Program-made: the position numbers and the translations under genes | The notes under the pieces: model-generated | Told to the model about the DNA's origin: nothing | Database searches by the model: none | The model's input: the letters and a program-made list of their open reading frames with translations, nothing else | Origin: Laedolimicola sp934402125 | GTDB lineage: Bacteria; Bacillota; Clostridia; Lachnospirales; Lachnospiraceae | Direction: 5' to 3' | DNA: 64,000 nt | NCBI RefSeq assembly: GCF_052065835.1 | Contig: NZ_JBQHTG010000004.1 | Location: forward strand, 186,001 to 250,000 | In this document: positions 45,681 through 54,092 of the stretch, one piece after another | How positions within the stretch are numbered: position 1 is the stretch's first letter | How the letters are laid out: every line of letters starts with the position of its first letter

Positions 45681-46613
45681 TTAACCGAGCTTTGTGCCCG
45701 TTTCCAGACGGCAGCCTCTCAAGAAGGCTCCCGTATCCATCCGTTTCTTACCCTGAAGCTGAAGCTCGGTGATCTTAAGAGCCCCTTCGCCGCAGGCCAC
45801 ACAGACAGCATCCTTCGTCACATCTATAATCTCCCCACAGGCGGCATTTTCATCCGTCCTCTCACATACCTGCGCTGACCAGATCTTCAGCGTCTTGTCG
45901 CCCAGCTTTGTATAGGCGCTGGGCCACGGATTCAGACCACGAATCAGCCGTTCCAGCTTCTCCGCGCTCTCCTGCCAGTTCAGACAGCCCATCTCCTTAG
46001 TGAGCATCCGGGCATATTCCGTCGGGCTTTCGCCCTGCTTCTCCGGCTTCAGCTCACCCTTTTCCAGCTTATCCAACGCTTCCACGCAAAGATCTGCGCC
46101 AAGGGCTCCCAGCTTGTCAAACAAGCTTCCTCCGGTCTCGTCTGCCGCCAGGGCTACACTTCCCTTCAGCAGCATATCTCCGGTGTCCAGTCCCTCGTCC
46201 ATCTGCATGATGGTCACGCCGCTTTCCTTCTCCCCGTCGATGACAGCCCACTGAATCGGAGCCGCGCCGCGGTATTTGGGAAGCAGGGAGGCGTGTACAT
46301 TGATACAGCCGTACTGCTTCATTTCCAGAATGGCTTTCGGAATGATCTGGCCAAAGGCAATGACTACGATCACATCGGCCTCTGTCGCCCGGAGCTTCTC
46401 TATCACCTCCGGATCCCGCACCTTCTTCGGCTGATAGACTGTCAGACCATGCCGCAGGGCCGCCTCCTTCACCGGCGTGGGCTGAAGCTCATGGCCTCTG
46501 CCCTTTGGTTTATCCGGCTGGGACACCACCAGGGTAATCTCATGTCCGGCCCCGATCAGCGCCTCCAGTGTTCCCACGGAAAAATCCGGAGTTCCCATAA
46601 AAATAATCTTCAT
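45681..46613 (-). CDS. fmt: Methionyl-tRNA formyltransferase
   Basis: Formylates Met-tRNA-fMet using 10-formyltetrahydrofolate. The N-terminal catalytic domain has MGTPDFSVGTLEAL and the signature NVHASLLPKYRGAAPIQWAV; the C-terminal OB fold follows. At 310 residues it is normal. It starts 5 bp after def, with GAGGAG upstream. The def-fmt pairing joins addition and removal of the formyl group. Confidence 0.98.
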   Translation of the reverse strand: MKIIFMGTPDFSVGTLEALIGAGHEITLVVSQPDKPKGRGHELQPTPVKEAALRHGLTVYQPKKVRDPEVIEKLRATEADVIVVIAFGQIIPKAILEMKQYGCINVHASLLPKYRGAAPIQWAVIDGEKESGVTIMQMDEGLDTGDMLLKGSVALAADETGGSLFDKLGALGADLCVEALDKLEKGELKPEKQGESPTEYARMLTKEMGCLNWQESAEKLERLIRGLNPWPSAYTKLGDKTLKIWSAQVCERTDENAACGEIIDVTKDAVCVACGEGALKITELQLQGKKRMDTGAFLRGCRLETGTKLG

Positions 46614-46618
46614 CGTTC

Positions 46619-47098
46619 TTACTCCTCGTCCTCGTCGCCGGTCTCCACATCGTAAAGCTCGCCTTCCACCAGATCCACGTACAGCTTGCCGTCCAGATGA
46701 TCCAGCTCGTGGCAGATCGCCCGGGCCAGCAGTCCTTCCGCTTCCACCTCGTAGCGCTCCATGTTCTCATCGTAAGCTTCCGCCTTTACGTAGTTGGGGC
46801 GCTTTACATTGCCCGCCTTGCCCGGTACGCTTAAGCAGCCCTCGCTGCCATCCTGCTCTCCCGCAGTCTCCAGAATACGGGGGTTGATCATGGTGTAGGG
46901 CTGTTCGCCTGTATCGATCACTACGATCCGTTTCAGGATTCCCACCTGGGGAGCCGCCAGGCCCACGCCCATGGCTTCATACATGGTGTCGTACATGTCG
47001 TCGATAAGCTCTTGAATCTTCGGTGTTATCTCCTTTACTTCCCGACAGTTTTTACGGAGAATGTCGTCTCCTATCTCTCTGATATTTCGAATTGCCAT
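46619..47098 (-). CDS. def: Peptide deformylase
   Basis: Removes the formyl group from new proteins. All three motifs are visible: GVGLAAPQVG, EGCLSVPG and HELDHLDG, which bind the metal. ATG at 47098 (MAIRNIREIG) with GGAAGGA is preferred over an upstream in-frame start. The 159 residues end in an acidic tail (ETGDEDEE). Confidence 0.98.
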   Translation of the reverse strand: MAIRNIREIGDDILRKNCREVKEITPKIQELIDDMYDTMYEAMGVGLAAPQVGILKRIVVIDTGEQPYTMINPRILETAGEQDGSEGCLSVPGKAGNVKRPNYVKAEAYDENMERYEVEAEGLLARAICHELDHLDGKLYVDLVEGELYDVETGDEDEE

Positions 47099-47128
47099 TT
47101 TTTTCCTTCCTTTCTCTCCCAACTCCCC

Positions 47129-49366
47129 TTAAAAAGGATTCACGGGATCCATATCAAACTGTATATTGAAGGCAGAGAATTCTCTTTCTTCCGAAAGCGT
47201 CTTCTCCATCCATTCCTTCCACTCTGTTAAATATACCATTTCCGTACATTTCAGATACAGCACTTTGCGATAGACGTCCTTCAGCTTCGAAAGCCCCGCG
47301 TCCGCCGGACCGATCAGCACGATCTCCCGTCGGGTGTGTCCTGCCGCCAGCTCCTTTAGCCGCCCGGCGCCCCGGTTCAGGGCTTCCTCGTCCTCCGACA
47401 TCAGATACAGGGCCATCAGATGGGCCGCCGGAGGATACTGCATCATGCGCCGAAACTTCAGCTCTTTTTCAAAAAATGCCGGATAATCCTGGGCTGCCGC
47501 CGTCTCAATGCTGTAGTGATCGGGGCTGTAGGTCTGAATCACCGCGGTTCCCGGCCTGCTGCCCCGGCCTGCCCGGCCTGCCGCCTGCACCAGAAGCTGA
47601 AAGGTCCGCTCTGCCGCCCGGTAATCGCCCCCGTAGAGGGACAGATCCGCCGCCAGCACGCCAACCAGCGTCACGCCGGGGAAATCATGTCCTTTTACAA
47701 TCATCTGGGTACCCACCAGAATATCTGCCTGTCTTTTGGAAAATGTCTCCAGGATCTGCTCGTAGCCGCCCTTCTGCCGGGTGGTATCGAAGTCCATACG
47801 GAGAACCCTCGCTCCCGGAAATGCTTTCCCTGCCGCCTCTGCCACCTGCTGGGTTCCCGCCCGGAAGGCTCCGATATAAGCCGATCCACAGGAGGGACAT
47901 TTCTTCGGCGCGGCCGTCTGGTATCCGCAGTAATGGCAGATCATCCGGCCTCCTCCATGAAGGGACAGCGACACATCGCAATGTGGACATTTTATCACAT
48001 GTCCGCAGGCTCTGCAAGAAACAAAGCCCGCATAGCCCCGCCGGTTCAGGAAAAGCATGATTTGCTCGCCCTTTTTCAGACGATCCTCCATAAGCTCCTT
48101 CAGACGGGCGCTGAAAATGGAACGATTTCCCAGTCGGAGCTCTTCCCGAAGATCCACCACCTCTGTCTTAGGCATAGCCCGGTTTTCCACCCGGGCCGGA
48201 AGCTCATAGAGCTGGTATCTGCCCTCCCTGGCGTACGCGTAGGAGTCCACCGACGGTGTAGCCGATCCCAGCACCACAAAGGCTCCGCACATGCGGGCGC
48301 GTTCGATAGCCGCCTCCCTGGCATGGTACCGGGGCGCGTTTTCACTTTTATAGCTGCCCTCATGCTCCTCGTCCATGACGATAATGCCCAGCCTGGAAAA
48401 TGGCGTAAATAAGGCCGACCTGGGGCCAATCATCACTCTGGCCTGCCCCCGTCTGGCCCGTTCAAACTGATCGTACCGCTCTCCGGCCGACAGCTTCGAA
48501 TGCATCACGGCTACCTGATCCCCAAACCTCCGGTAGAACCGGAGTACCGTCTGGAAGGTCAGCGCAATCTCCGGGATCAGCACAATGGCTTCCCTGCCCT
48601 GCTCCAGCACAGACGCGATCAGCTCCATATAGACCTCTGTCTTGCCGCTTCCGGTGACGCCGTGAATCAGGGAGGGACGCAGATCCCCCTCCGCCGTCCG
48701 CCGGAGCACGTCGTCTACAATCCGCTGCTGGGCCGGGTACAGGGTGACGGGATGGGCCGCCACCTCAGAGGGGCGGATCGGATTCCGGAAAATGGTATCC
48801 GTTTCCACACGGATCAGCCCCAGCTCCTGAAGCTTTCTGGCCGTGGCTGCCGTCAGACCCAGATCCCGCTGGGCTGCTCCGTAGTCCAGTCCCTTGCGTC
48901 CCTCCTGCTCAAGCAGGGGCTTGAGCACCCGGGCCCGGGCTGTCTGGTGCTTTCTTTCCATCTCCGCAAGTGCCGCCTCTGCTTCTTCTCTTGGAACTGC
49001 CAGATGGATTTTCCTGGAAATCTTTTCCTGCACGCTTTTTTTCACCGGAAGCACCGTTTTCAGGGCCTGATTCATGGTGGAGCCATAGGTCCGCCGCATC
49101 CAGGCCGCCAGAGCAATCAGCTGCCCCTCCAGGCAGACACTCTTTTCCTCCAGACCCAGAATGGGTTTGATTTTATCCGCCTCCCATTCACAGGTATTCG
49201 TCAGCTCCAGCACATAGCCGGACAGCGTCCGGCCCCCGTTTCCAAAGGGAACCCTTACCTGCATGCCTTCTTTTAAGACGTCCTGCAGTTCCTCCGGGAC
49301 CCGGTACTGAAAGGTCCGATCCAGCTTTTCCAGGGAAATATCTACAATGATGTTGGCAAATTTCAC
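47129..49366 (-). CDS. priA: Primosomal helicase PriA
   Basis: Restarts stalled replication forks. The DNA-binding N-terminal domain is followed by Walker A GVTGSGKTEVYM, DEEHEGSYK, the zinc-binding cysteines (CRACGHVIKCPHCD, CHYCGYQ, CPSCGS) and QAAGRAGRG. The 745 residues match the family. It starts with GTG at 49366, overlapping the murE stop as GTGA. It opens the conserved priA-def-fmt order. Confidence 0.97.
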   Translation of the reverse strand: MKFANIIVDISLEKLDRTFQYRVPEELQDVLKEGMQVRVPFGNGGRTLSGYVLELTNTCEWEADKIKPILGLEEKSVCLEGQLIALAAWMRRTYGSTMNQALKTVLPVKKSVQEKISRKIHLAVPREEAEAALAEMERKHQTARARVLKPLLEQEGRKGLDYGAAQRDLGLTAATARKLQELGLIRVETDTIFRNPIRPSEVAAHPVTLYPAQQRIVDDVLRRTAEGDLRPSLIHGVTGSGKTEVYMELIASVLEQGREAIVLIPEIALTFQTVLRFYRRFGDQVAVMHSKLSAGERYDQFERARRGQARVMIGPRSALFTPFSRLGIIVMDEEHEGSYKSENAPRYHAREAAIERARMCGAFVVLGSATPSVDSYAYAREGRYQLYELPARVENRAMPKTEVVDLREELRLGNRSIFSARLKELMEDRLKKGEQIMLFLNRRGYAGFVSCRACGHVIKCPHCDVSLSLHGGGRMICHYCGYQTAAPKKCPSCGSAYIGAFRAGTQQVAEAAGKAFPGARVLRMDFDTTRQKGGYEQILETFSKRQADILVGTQMIVKGHDFPGVTLVGVLAADLSLYGGDYRAAERTFQLLVQAAGRAGRGSRPGTAVIQTYSPDHYSIETAAAQDYPAFFEKELKFRRMMQYPPAAHLMALYLMSEDEEALNRGAGRLKELAAGHTRREIVLIGPADAGLSKLKDVYRKVLYLKCTEMVYLTEWKEWMEKTLSEEREFSAFNIQFDMDPVNPF

Positions 49367-50832
49367 TTTCTACCTAACTCCTCCAGAACCTCTGCTATCA
49401 GCACCCTCTCGTCCATCGGATGCTTGACGCCGCAGATTTCCTGATAGTCCTCATGGCCTTTTCCGGCCAGTACGATAACATCGCCGGGCTGTCCATGGGC
49501 AATGACGTAGCGGATAGCCTCTTTGCGGTCAATGATTTCCACGTATTTTCCGCTGGTCTTCGCCATGCCGATCTTGATATCGTCGATGATGGCCTGGGGC
49601 TCCTCGAAGCGGGGATTGTCGGAGGTAATGACCGTCAGATCCGCCAGGCGTCCGGACACCTCGCCCATCTCATAGCGGCGGAGCTTGGAACGGTTGCCGC
49701 CGCAGCCGAAGACGCAGATCAGGCGCTTCGGGTTGTATTCCTTTAAGGTGGTCAGCAGGCTTTCCAGGCTCATGGCGTTGTGGGCGTAATCAATCATCAG
49801 CGTAAAGTCGTCGGAGACCTTCACCTTCTCGATACGGCCCTTGGTCTGTACCACATTAAGGGCTGCCAGCATATCCTCCTTCGGAATGTCAAAATGGCGG
49901 CAGACCGCGATGGCCACCAGGGAATTGTATACACTGAACCGGCCCGGCATATCGATCTCCACATCGAAATCCATCAGACCGGATACGTGATACGCTACGC
50001 CCAGGAAGCCCGGACGGTTCACCAGCTTCACCTGAGAAGCCCGAAGGTCCGCCTTCTCCGAAAAACCGTAGGTCTCCACCTGACAGGTGTGGCCTTTCAG
50101 GATATCCGCACCGTGTTCATCGTCCGCATTGACAATGCCTATCTCGCACTGACGGAACAGGCGGCTCTTGCACTCCATATATTCCTCGAAGCTGGCGTGC
50201 TCATTTTCCCCGATATGATCCGGCGCCAGATTGGTAAAGATACCGATGTCAAACTGAATCCCCGCCGTCCGGTGAAGCTTCAGTCCCTGGGAGGATACCT
50301 CCATCACGGCTACCTTGCAGCCTGCCGCCGCCATCTGGGCGAAGTATTCCTGAATCTCATAAGATTCCGGCGTGGTATTGTGGGCCGGGATATGCTTGTC
50401 GCCAATGATGACCTCGATGGTTCCGATGAGACCGGTGGGGATTCCCGCGTGCTCCAGAATCGAACGGATCATAAAGGTGGTCGTGGTCTTTCCCTTGGTT
50501 CCGGTGATACCGATAACCTTCATTTTCTTCGCCGGATAATCGAAATAGGCCGCGGAAATCAGGGCCAGGGCATAGCGGGTATCCTCCACCATCACCACTG
50601 CCGTCCCTTTCGGAACCTCCACCGGATGCTCGGCTACAATGACCACTGCTCCGTTCTTTGCCGCTTCGCCCGCCACATCGTGGCTGTCGAAATTCGCGCC
50701 CTTAATGCAGACGAACATGCACTCCTTCTTTACTTTTTTTGTATTGTATACAAGCTCGCTTACATTGACGTCAATACTGCCGTTTACGACCTGGTATTTC
50801 AGATCCTTCAATAATTCCCTTGCTGCTCTCAT
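49363..50832 (-). CDS. murE: UDP-MurNAc-L-Ala-D-Glu:meso-diaminopimelate ligase
   Basis: Adds the third stem amino acid in cell-wall precursor synthesis. Walker-type GITGTKGKTTTTFMI and the loop SDNPRFEEP are present; the DNPR motif marks meso-diaminopimelate, not lysine, as substrate. Length 489 residues. It follows the epimerase gene by 16 bp and is coupled to priA. It is away from the usual mur cluster, as in several Clostridia. Confidence 0.95.
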   Translation of the reverse strand: MRAARELLKDLKYQVVNGSIDVNVSELVYNTKKVKKECMFVCIKGANFDSHDVAGEAAKNGAVVIVAEHPVEVPKGTAVVMVEDTRYALALISAAYFDYPAKKMKVIGITGTKGKTTTTFMIRSILEHAGIPTGLIGTIEVIIGDKHIPAHNTTPESYEIQEYFAQMAAAGCKVAVMEVSSQGLKLHRTAGIQFDIGIFTNLAPDHIGENEHASFEEYMECKSRLFRQCEIGIVNADDEHGADILKGHTCQVETYGFSEKADLRASQVKLVNRPGFLGVAYHVSGLMDFDVEIDMPGRFSVYNSLVAIAVCRHFDIPKEDMLAALNVVQTKGRIEKVKVSDDFTLMIDYAHNAMSLESLLTTLKEYNPKRLICVFGCGGNRSKLRRYEMGEVSGRLADLTVITSDNPRFEEPQAIIDDIKIGMAKTSGKYVEIIDRKEAIRYVIAHGQPGDVIVLAGKGHEDYQEICGVKHPMDERVLIAEVLEELGRK

Positions 50833-50848
50833 AGAATGTCTCCTGTCT

Positions 50849-51727
50849 TTATTTCTCTACTACGATTTCATATGCTGTCGTAAAGATCTCTCCGGCCTCC
50901 AGGCTTTGTTCGCCGTATCGGTCCTTCAGTTCCCCGGTAAAGCCCTTGTTGTCACAGCGGCCCAGCCAGGGCTCCAGACAGATAAAGGGAGCCTGCTTCT
51001 GCACCGGGGACCAGATTCCCACCTGCTCCGCGTCCGGGCAGATCAGGGTCACCCGTCTGGTTCCGTCTGCCTCCTCCAGTCTTACCTTCTTTACCTGGCT
51101 TTTATCAAATATCATGGTATCCGCGTCGAAGGTATGCTCACCAACTGTGTATACATGGTCGGTCAGCGCCAGCGTCACCGGATGCTCCGCATCCGCGGTT
51201 CCGGTGGACAAGTCGATGCCGGTACAGGACAGTCTGTCTTTTCCTTCAAATACCAGACGGCAACCCATCACAGCGTCCACATAGAAGGCCGGATGGCCGC
51301 CGATGGCATAGTACATGGTTTTGCTGTCCCGGTTCTTTACGGTCCACTCCACACGGATGCAGTTGTCTGTGATCCGGTGCGTCACCAGAAGCTCGAAATC
51401 AAAGGGGTAATTTTCTTTTGTCTGCGCCGTAGACACCAGACGATGGGTCACGAAATCTTCCCCCGTCTCCACCCAGGCAAATTCCATATCCCGGGCAAAG
51501 CCGTGGGCGCCCATGGTATACTCGTTTCCTTCATAACGGTAGACGCCTCCGTTCAGCTTTCCCACAAAAGGAAACAGAATCGGTGAATGACGTCCCCAGT
51601 ACTTCGGATCCGCGTTCCAGAGAACCTCCCGCTCCTTCTTCTTATCATATACACGGGAAAGCTCCGCGCCTGCGTCGCTCACCTCTACCATAAGATATGC
51701 ATTTTCCAGTGTCCGCATTTCTGCCAT
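50849..51727 (-). CDS. Aldose 1-epimerase family protein
   Basis: A 292-residue galactose mutarotase-like beta-sandwich protein of the YihR/LacX group. Conserved segments include WGRHSPILFPFVGKLNGG, MGAHGFARDMEF, IRVEWTVKNRD and YYAIGGHPAFYVDA with the probable catalytic His, and the later Glu region (CLEPWLG). The sugar substrate cannot be told. AGGAGG precedes the ATG. It is the first gene of the long operon and has its own promoter. Confidence 0.9.
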   Translation of the reverse strand: MAEMRTLENAYLMVEVSDAGAELSRVYDKKKEREVLWNADPKYWGRHSPILFPFVGKLNGGVYRYEGNEYTMGAHGFARDMEFAWVETGEDFVTHRLVSTAQTKENYPFDFELLVTHRITDNCIRVEWTVKNRDSKTMYYAIGGHPAFYVDAVMGCRLVFEGKDRLSCTGIDLSTGTADAEHPVTLALTDHVYTVGEHTFDADTMIFDKSQVKKVRLEEADGTRRVTLICPDAEQVGIWSPVQKQAPFICLEPWLGRCDNKGFTGELKDRYGEQSLEAGEIFTTAYEIVVEK

Positions 51728-51771
51728 CTCTATACCTCCTGCCCGATCCTGCGCCGGTTTCTCTGAGGCTC

Positions 51772-51801
51772 ATTATAGCATACCTGTCCCTTCTTTTCCA
51801 A
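51772..51801 (-). promoter_or_regulatory. Promoter of the epimerase-murE-priA run
   Basis: Extended -10 TGCTATAAT (51772-51777) with TTGGAA (51796-51801) 18 bp upstream on the minus strand. It is about 45 bp before the epimerase ATG. The gene-free stretch 51728-52086 holds this promoter, a possible small RNA and the tRNA promoter. Confidence 0.7.
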
Positions 51802-51913
51802 TCCTTACGGCTGATTTTCGCTTCTGTTAAGATTTTCATAAGAAAATCCGTCCTTTTTTTATGATTCTTTTAGAAACTGGACATACTTTGAACACATTTT
51901 CTGCGTATAATAA

Positions 51914-51999
51914 ACGTCAGATAGTTGATTAAGACATCACTATCTCCCCCCTCATAAGAAAAAGAAAGGCCGTCCGGGCAACCGGGCGGTTTTTCTTTT
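51914..51999 (+). ncRNA. Candidate small RNA with two hairpins
   Basis: A short gene-free plus-strand unit: TATAAT at 51906-51911, then hairpin AGATAGT/ACTATCT (51919-51945), a C-rich unpaired stretch CTCCCCCC, and a strong terminator hairpin (51970-51989) with a T-run. No good -35 box is at normal spacing. No reading frame explains the terminator. It could be a small RNA, or a terminator for something read through from upstream. Confidence 0.4.
51966..51999 (+). terminator. Rho-independent terminator of the candidate small RNA
   Basis: CCGTCCGG (51970-51977) pairs with CCGGGCGG (51982-51989) across GCAA, a stable tetraloop, followed by TTTTTCTTTT. A-rich sequence before the stem makes it weakly bidirectional. 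Confidence 0.85.
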
Positions 52000-52030
52000 G
52001 AAATTTTCTTCATTTTAAGCAGAATGAAGT

Positions 52031-52059
52031 TTGCATTTTGTGTATGAAAGTGATACTAT
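52031..52059 (+). promoter_or_regulatory. Promoter of the tRNA-Gly gene
   Basis: TTGCAT (52031-52036) and TACTAT (52054-52059) are 17 bp apart, about 28 bp before the tRNA. Confidence 0.75.
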
Positions 52060-52086
52060 AAACGTAATATAAAAAGAACAGATTGC

Positions 52087-52157
52087 GCAGATATAGTTCA
52101 TCGGTAGAACACCAGCTTCCCAAGCTGGGGAGGCGGGTTCGATTCCCGTTATCTGCT
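52087..52157 (+). tRNA. tRNA-Gly, anticodon CCC
   Basis: A full 71-nt cloverleaf: acceptor GCAGATA/TATCTGC with discriminator T, D stem GTTC/GAAC, anticodon stem CCAGC/GCTGG around the loop TTCCCAA (anticodon CCC), and a T arm with TTCGATT. CCA is not encoded. It reads GGG codons. It is a single gene with its own promoter and terminator. Confidence 0.96.
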
Positions 52158-52165
52158 CTCGTTTC

Positions 52166-52203
52166 AAAAAGGTACCGGCTCGTTGTGAACCGGTACCTTT
52201 TTC
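52166..52203. terminator. Bidirectional terminator between tRNA-Gly and radA
   Basis: AAAAAGGTACCGG pairs perfectly with CCGGTACCTTTTT across an 11-nt loop. It ends the tRNA transcript and, read from the other side, the radA transcript, whose stop is 15 bp away. Confidence 0.93.
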
Positions 52204-52217
52204 GTATGCGCTTGCTT

Positions 52218-53579
52218 TTATGAAATCGCCCTTACCGCGTCCCCGACGCTGCGGACGCCGATGAGGCAGACGCCTGTCACCGCTCCGATCTGCTCCCGGC
52301 AGACCTCCGGGAGAATCACCGTGGTGAAGCCAAGCTTCTTGGCCTCCTGAACCCGCTGGGCAGCCTGGCTGACGGCGCGGACCTCTCCGCTTAAGCCCAC
52401 CTCGCCAAAGGCGAGCACCTTTTCGTCAATGGCCTGATCCCGGCTGCTGGATACGATAGCCAGCACTACGCCCAGATCGATGGCCGGTTCGTTAATCCGG
52501 ATTCCGCCTGCGATATTCACGTAGACGTCGCTGCCGGAAAGGTGCAGATTCAGCCGTTTCTCCAGCACCGCCAGCAGAAGATTCACCCGGTTATAATCCA
52601 TTCCCGCCGCAGTGCGCCTGGGCATGGCCAGCTGGCTTCGGGCCACCAGGGCCTGAATCTCCAGCAGGATAGGTCTGGTGCCCTCCATGGAACAGGCCAC
52701 GATGGAGCCGGAGGCTTCCTCCGGCCGGCCGTTCAGCATAAACTGGGAAGGATTCTCAACCTCTGCCAGCCCGCTCTCCCGCATTTCAAACACGCCGATC
52801 TCGTTCGTTGATCCAAACCGGTTCTTCACGGCCCGCAGAATCCGGTAGGAGGCATGGCGGTCTCCCTCAAAATACAGCACCGTATCCACCATATGCTCCA
52901 GCACACGGGGGCCCGCCACCGTACCCTCCTTGGTCACGTGTCCTACGATAAAGATCGAGATTCCCAGTCCCTTGGCCAGCTGCATCAGCACCGACGTGGA
53001 CTCCCGCACCTGGGACACGCTGCCCGGCGCGGAGCTGACGTCCTCGTTGTACATGGTCTGAATGGAGTCAATGATCACGACCTCCGGCTTATTATTTCGG
53101 ATCGTATCCCCGATCAGCTCCAGATTGGTCTCACAGAACAGGCGCAGCTTATCGGAAAACGAACCGATACGCTCGGCCCGAAGCTTAATCTGCTTTAAGG
53201 ACTCCTCGCCGGAGATATACAGGACCTCATGTCCGTCGTCTGACAGCTTCTGGCAGACCTGCAGAAGCAGGGTGGATTTTCCGATACCCGGATCGCCGCC
53301 CACCAGCACCAGGGAGCCCGGCACGATACCGCCGCCCAGGACCCGGTCCAGCTCCTTCATCCGGGTCGTGACCCGGTCTTCTTCCTTCGTCTCAATCGAA
53401 GAAAGGCAGACCGGACCACCGGCTGCCCTTCTCTCCTGCGCCTTTCCGGCGCTTTTCTTTTCTACCGTTTCTTCTACAAAGGTATTCCATTCCCTGCAGC
53501 CCGGACACTGACCCAGCCACTTGGGCGACTCATATCCGCAGCTCTGACAGAAATATACCGTAGATTTTCCTTTTGCCAT
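52218..53579 (-). CDS. radA: DNA repair protein RadA
   Basis: RecA-like helicase that processes recombination intermediates. The N-terminal zinc finger (CQSCGYESPKWLGQCPGC), Walker A GGDPGIGKSTLLLQ, the RadA motif KNRFGSTNE and the C-terminal Lon-like domain are all present in 453 residues. It lies downstream of clpC with one gene between; clpC-radA linkage is known from Firmicutes. Confidence 0.98.
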   Translation of the reverse strand: MAKGKSTVYFCQSCGYESPKWLGQCPGCREWNTFVEETVEKKSAGKAQERRAAGGPVCLSSIETKEEDRVTTRMKELDRVLGGGIVPGSLVLVGGDPGIGKSTLLLQVCQKLSDDGHEVLYISGEESLKQIKLRAERIGSFSDKLRLFCETNLELIGDTIRNNKPEVVIIDSIQTMYNEDVSSAPGSVSQVRESTSVLMQLAKGLGISIFIVGHVTKEGTVAGPRVLEHMVDTVLYFEGDRHASYRILRAVKNRFGSTNEIGVFEMRESGLAEVENPSQFMLNGRPEEASGSIVACSMEGTRPILLEIQALVARSQLAMPRRTAAGMDYNRVNLLLAVLEKRLNLHLSGSDVYVNIAGGIRINEPAIDLGVVLAIVSSSRDQAIDEKVLAFGEVGLSGEVRAVSQAAQRVQEAKKLGFTTVILPEVCREQIGAVTGVCLIGVRSVGDAVRAIS

Positions 53580-53594
53580 ATACCTGCTTCCTGC

Positions 53595-54008
53595 TTACGC
53601 CTTCTTTACCTTCACGGAGACAGCATCCTTGCCGCCCAGTTCTACGCTTAAAACCAGCTTTCCGCCAAGACCTGTGGTGATAGCTCCCGCGCTGACGCCG
53701 TCTACCAGGGTCAGATACTCGGTATCGTCTTCCAGTCCCAGGGTAATCTGCGCGTCCTCCGGTCCTTCTACCAGAAATTCCACGCTGTCTGCGCTTACCT
53801 TGAAATGTTCTACAGCGGTTCCGGGTACGGATTCGTATACGAACAGGTCGTTGCGCTCCAGCTTGGTAATCTCGCGGAAGGTCTTTACCTTATACAAATC
53901 TCCCTGATATTCAAAATCCTGCTTTTTTGTCTTGGAAGCCAGTTCGTAATCTCCGAAGCTGATGCTTCCGTCTTCTTCTGCGCGGATTAATTCTTTTACT
54001 GCTGCCAT
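53595..54008 (-). CDS. Conserved Lachnospiraceae protein of unknown function
   Basis: A 137-residue acidic, cytosolic-looking protein with no signal peptide or membrane helix. It starts with KELIRAEEDGSISFGDYEL and seems rich in short beta strands, with repeated patterns such as FLVEGPEDAQITLGLEDD and LTLVDGVSAGAITTGLGGK. I recall close homologs being labelled endosialidase in database entries of this family, but no sialidase motif (Asp box, catalytic arginines) is visible, so I do not use that name. It has AGGAGG and a promoter-like TATAAT upstream, and sits between clpC and radA. Function unknown. Confidence 0.75.
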   Translation of the reverse strand: MAAVKELIRAEEDGSISFGDYELASKTKKQDFEYQGDLYKVKTFREITKLERNDLFVYESVPGTAVEHFKVSADSVEFLVEGPEDAQITLGLEDDTEYLTLVDGVSAGAITTGLGGKLVLSVELGGKDAVSVKVKKA

Positions 54009-54054
54009 CTCTTTTGTCCTCCTAATGGATCTTTCGTTTCTTTTGTTATCTCTG

Positions 54055-54083
54055 ATTATATACGATTCTGCTTTGTATTACCA
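54055..54083 (-). promoter_or_regulatory. Possible promoter before the conserved unknown gene
   Basis: A perfect TATAAT (54055-54060) has only a poor -35 (TGGTAA, 54078-54083) at 17 bp. It would give the unknown gene and radA a start independent of clpC. Confidence 0.45.
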
Positions 54084-54092
54084 GAGTATTTT

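Noticed and set aside
49780..50814. Open frame of 344 codons opposite murE
   Set aside because: Shadow of murE; no domain seen.
53595..54008. Naming the gene an endosialidase
   Set aside because: No Asp boxes, catalytic arginines or signal peptide are visible, and at 137 residues it is far too short for the enzyme.
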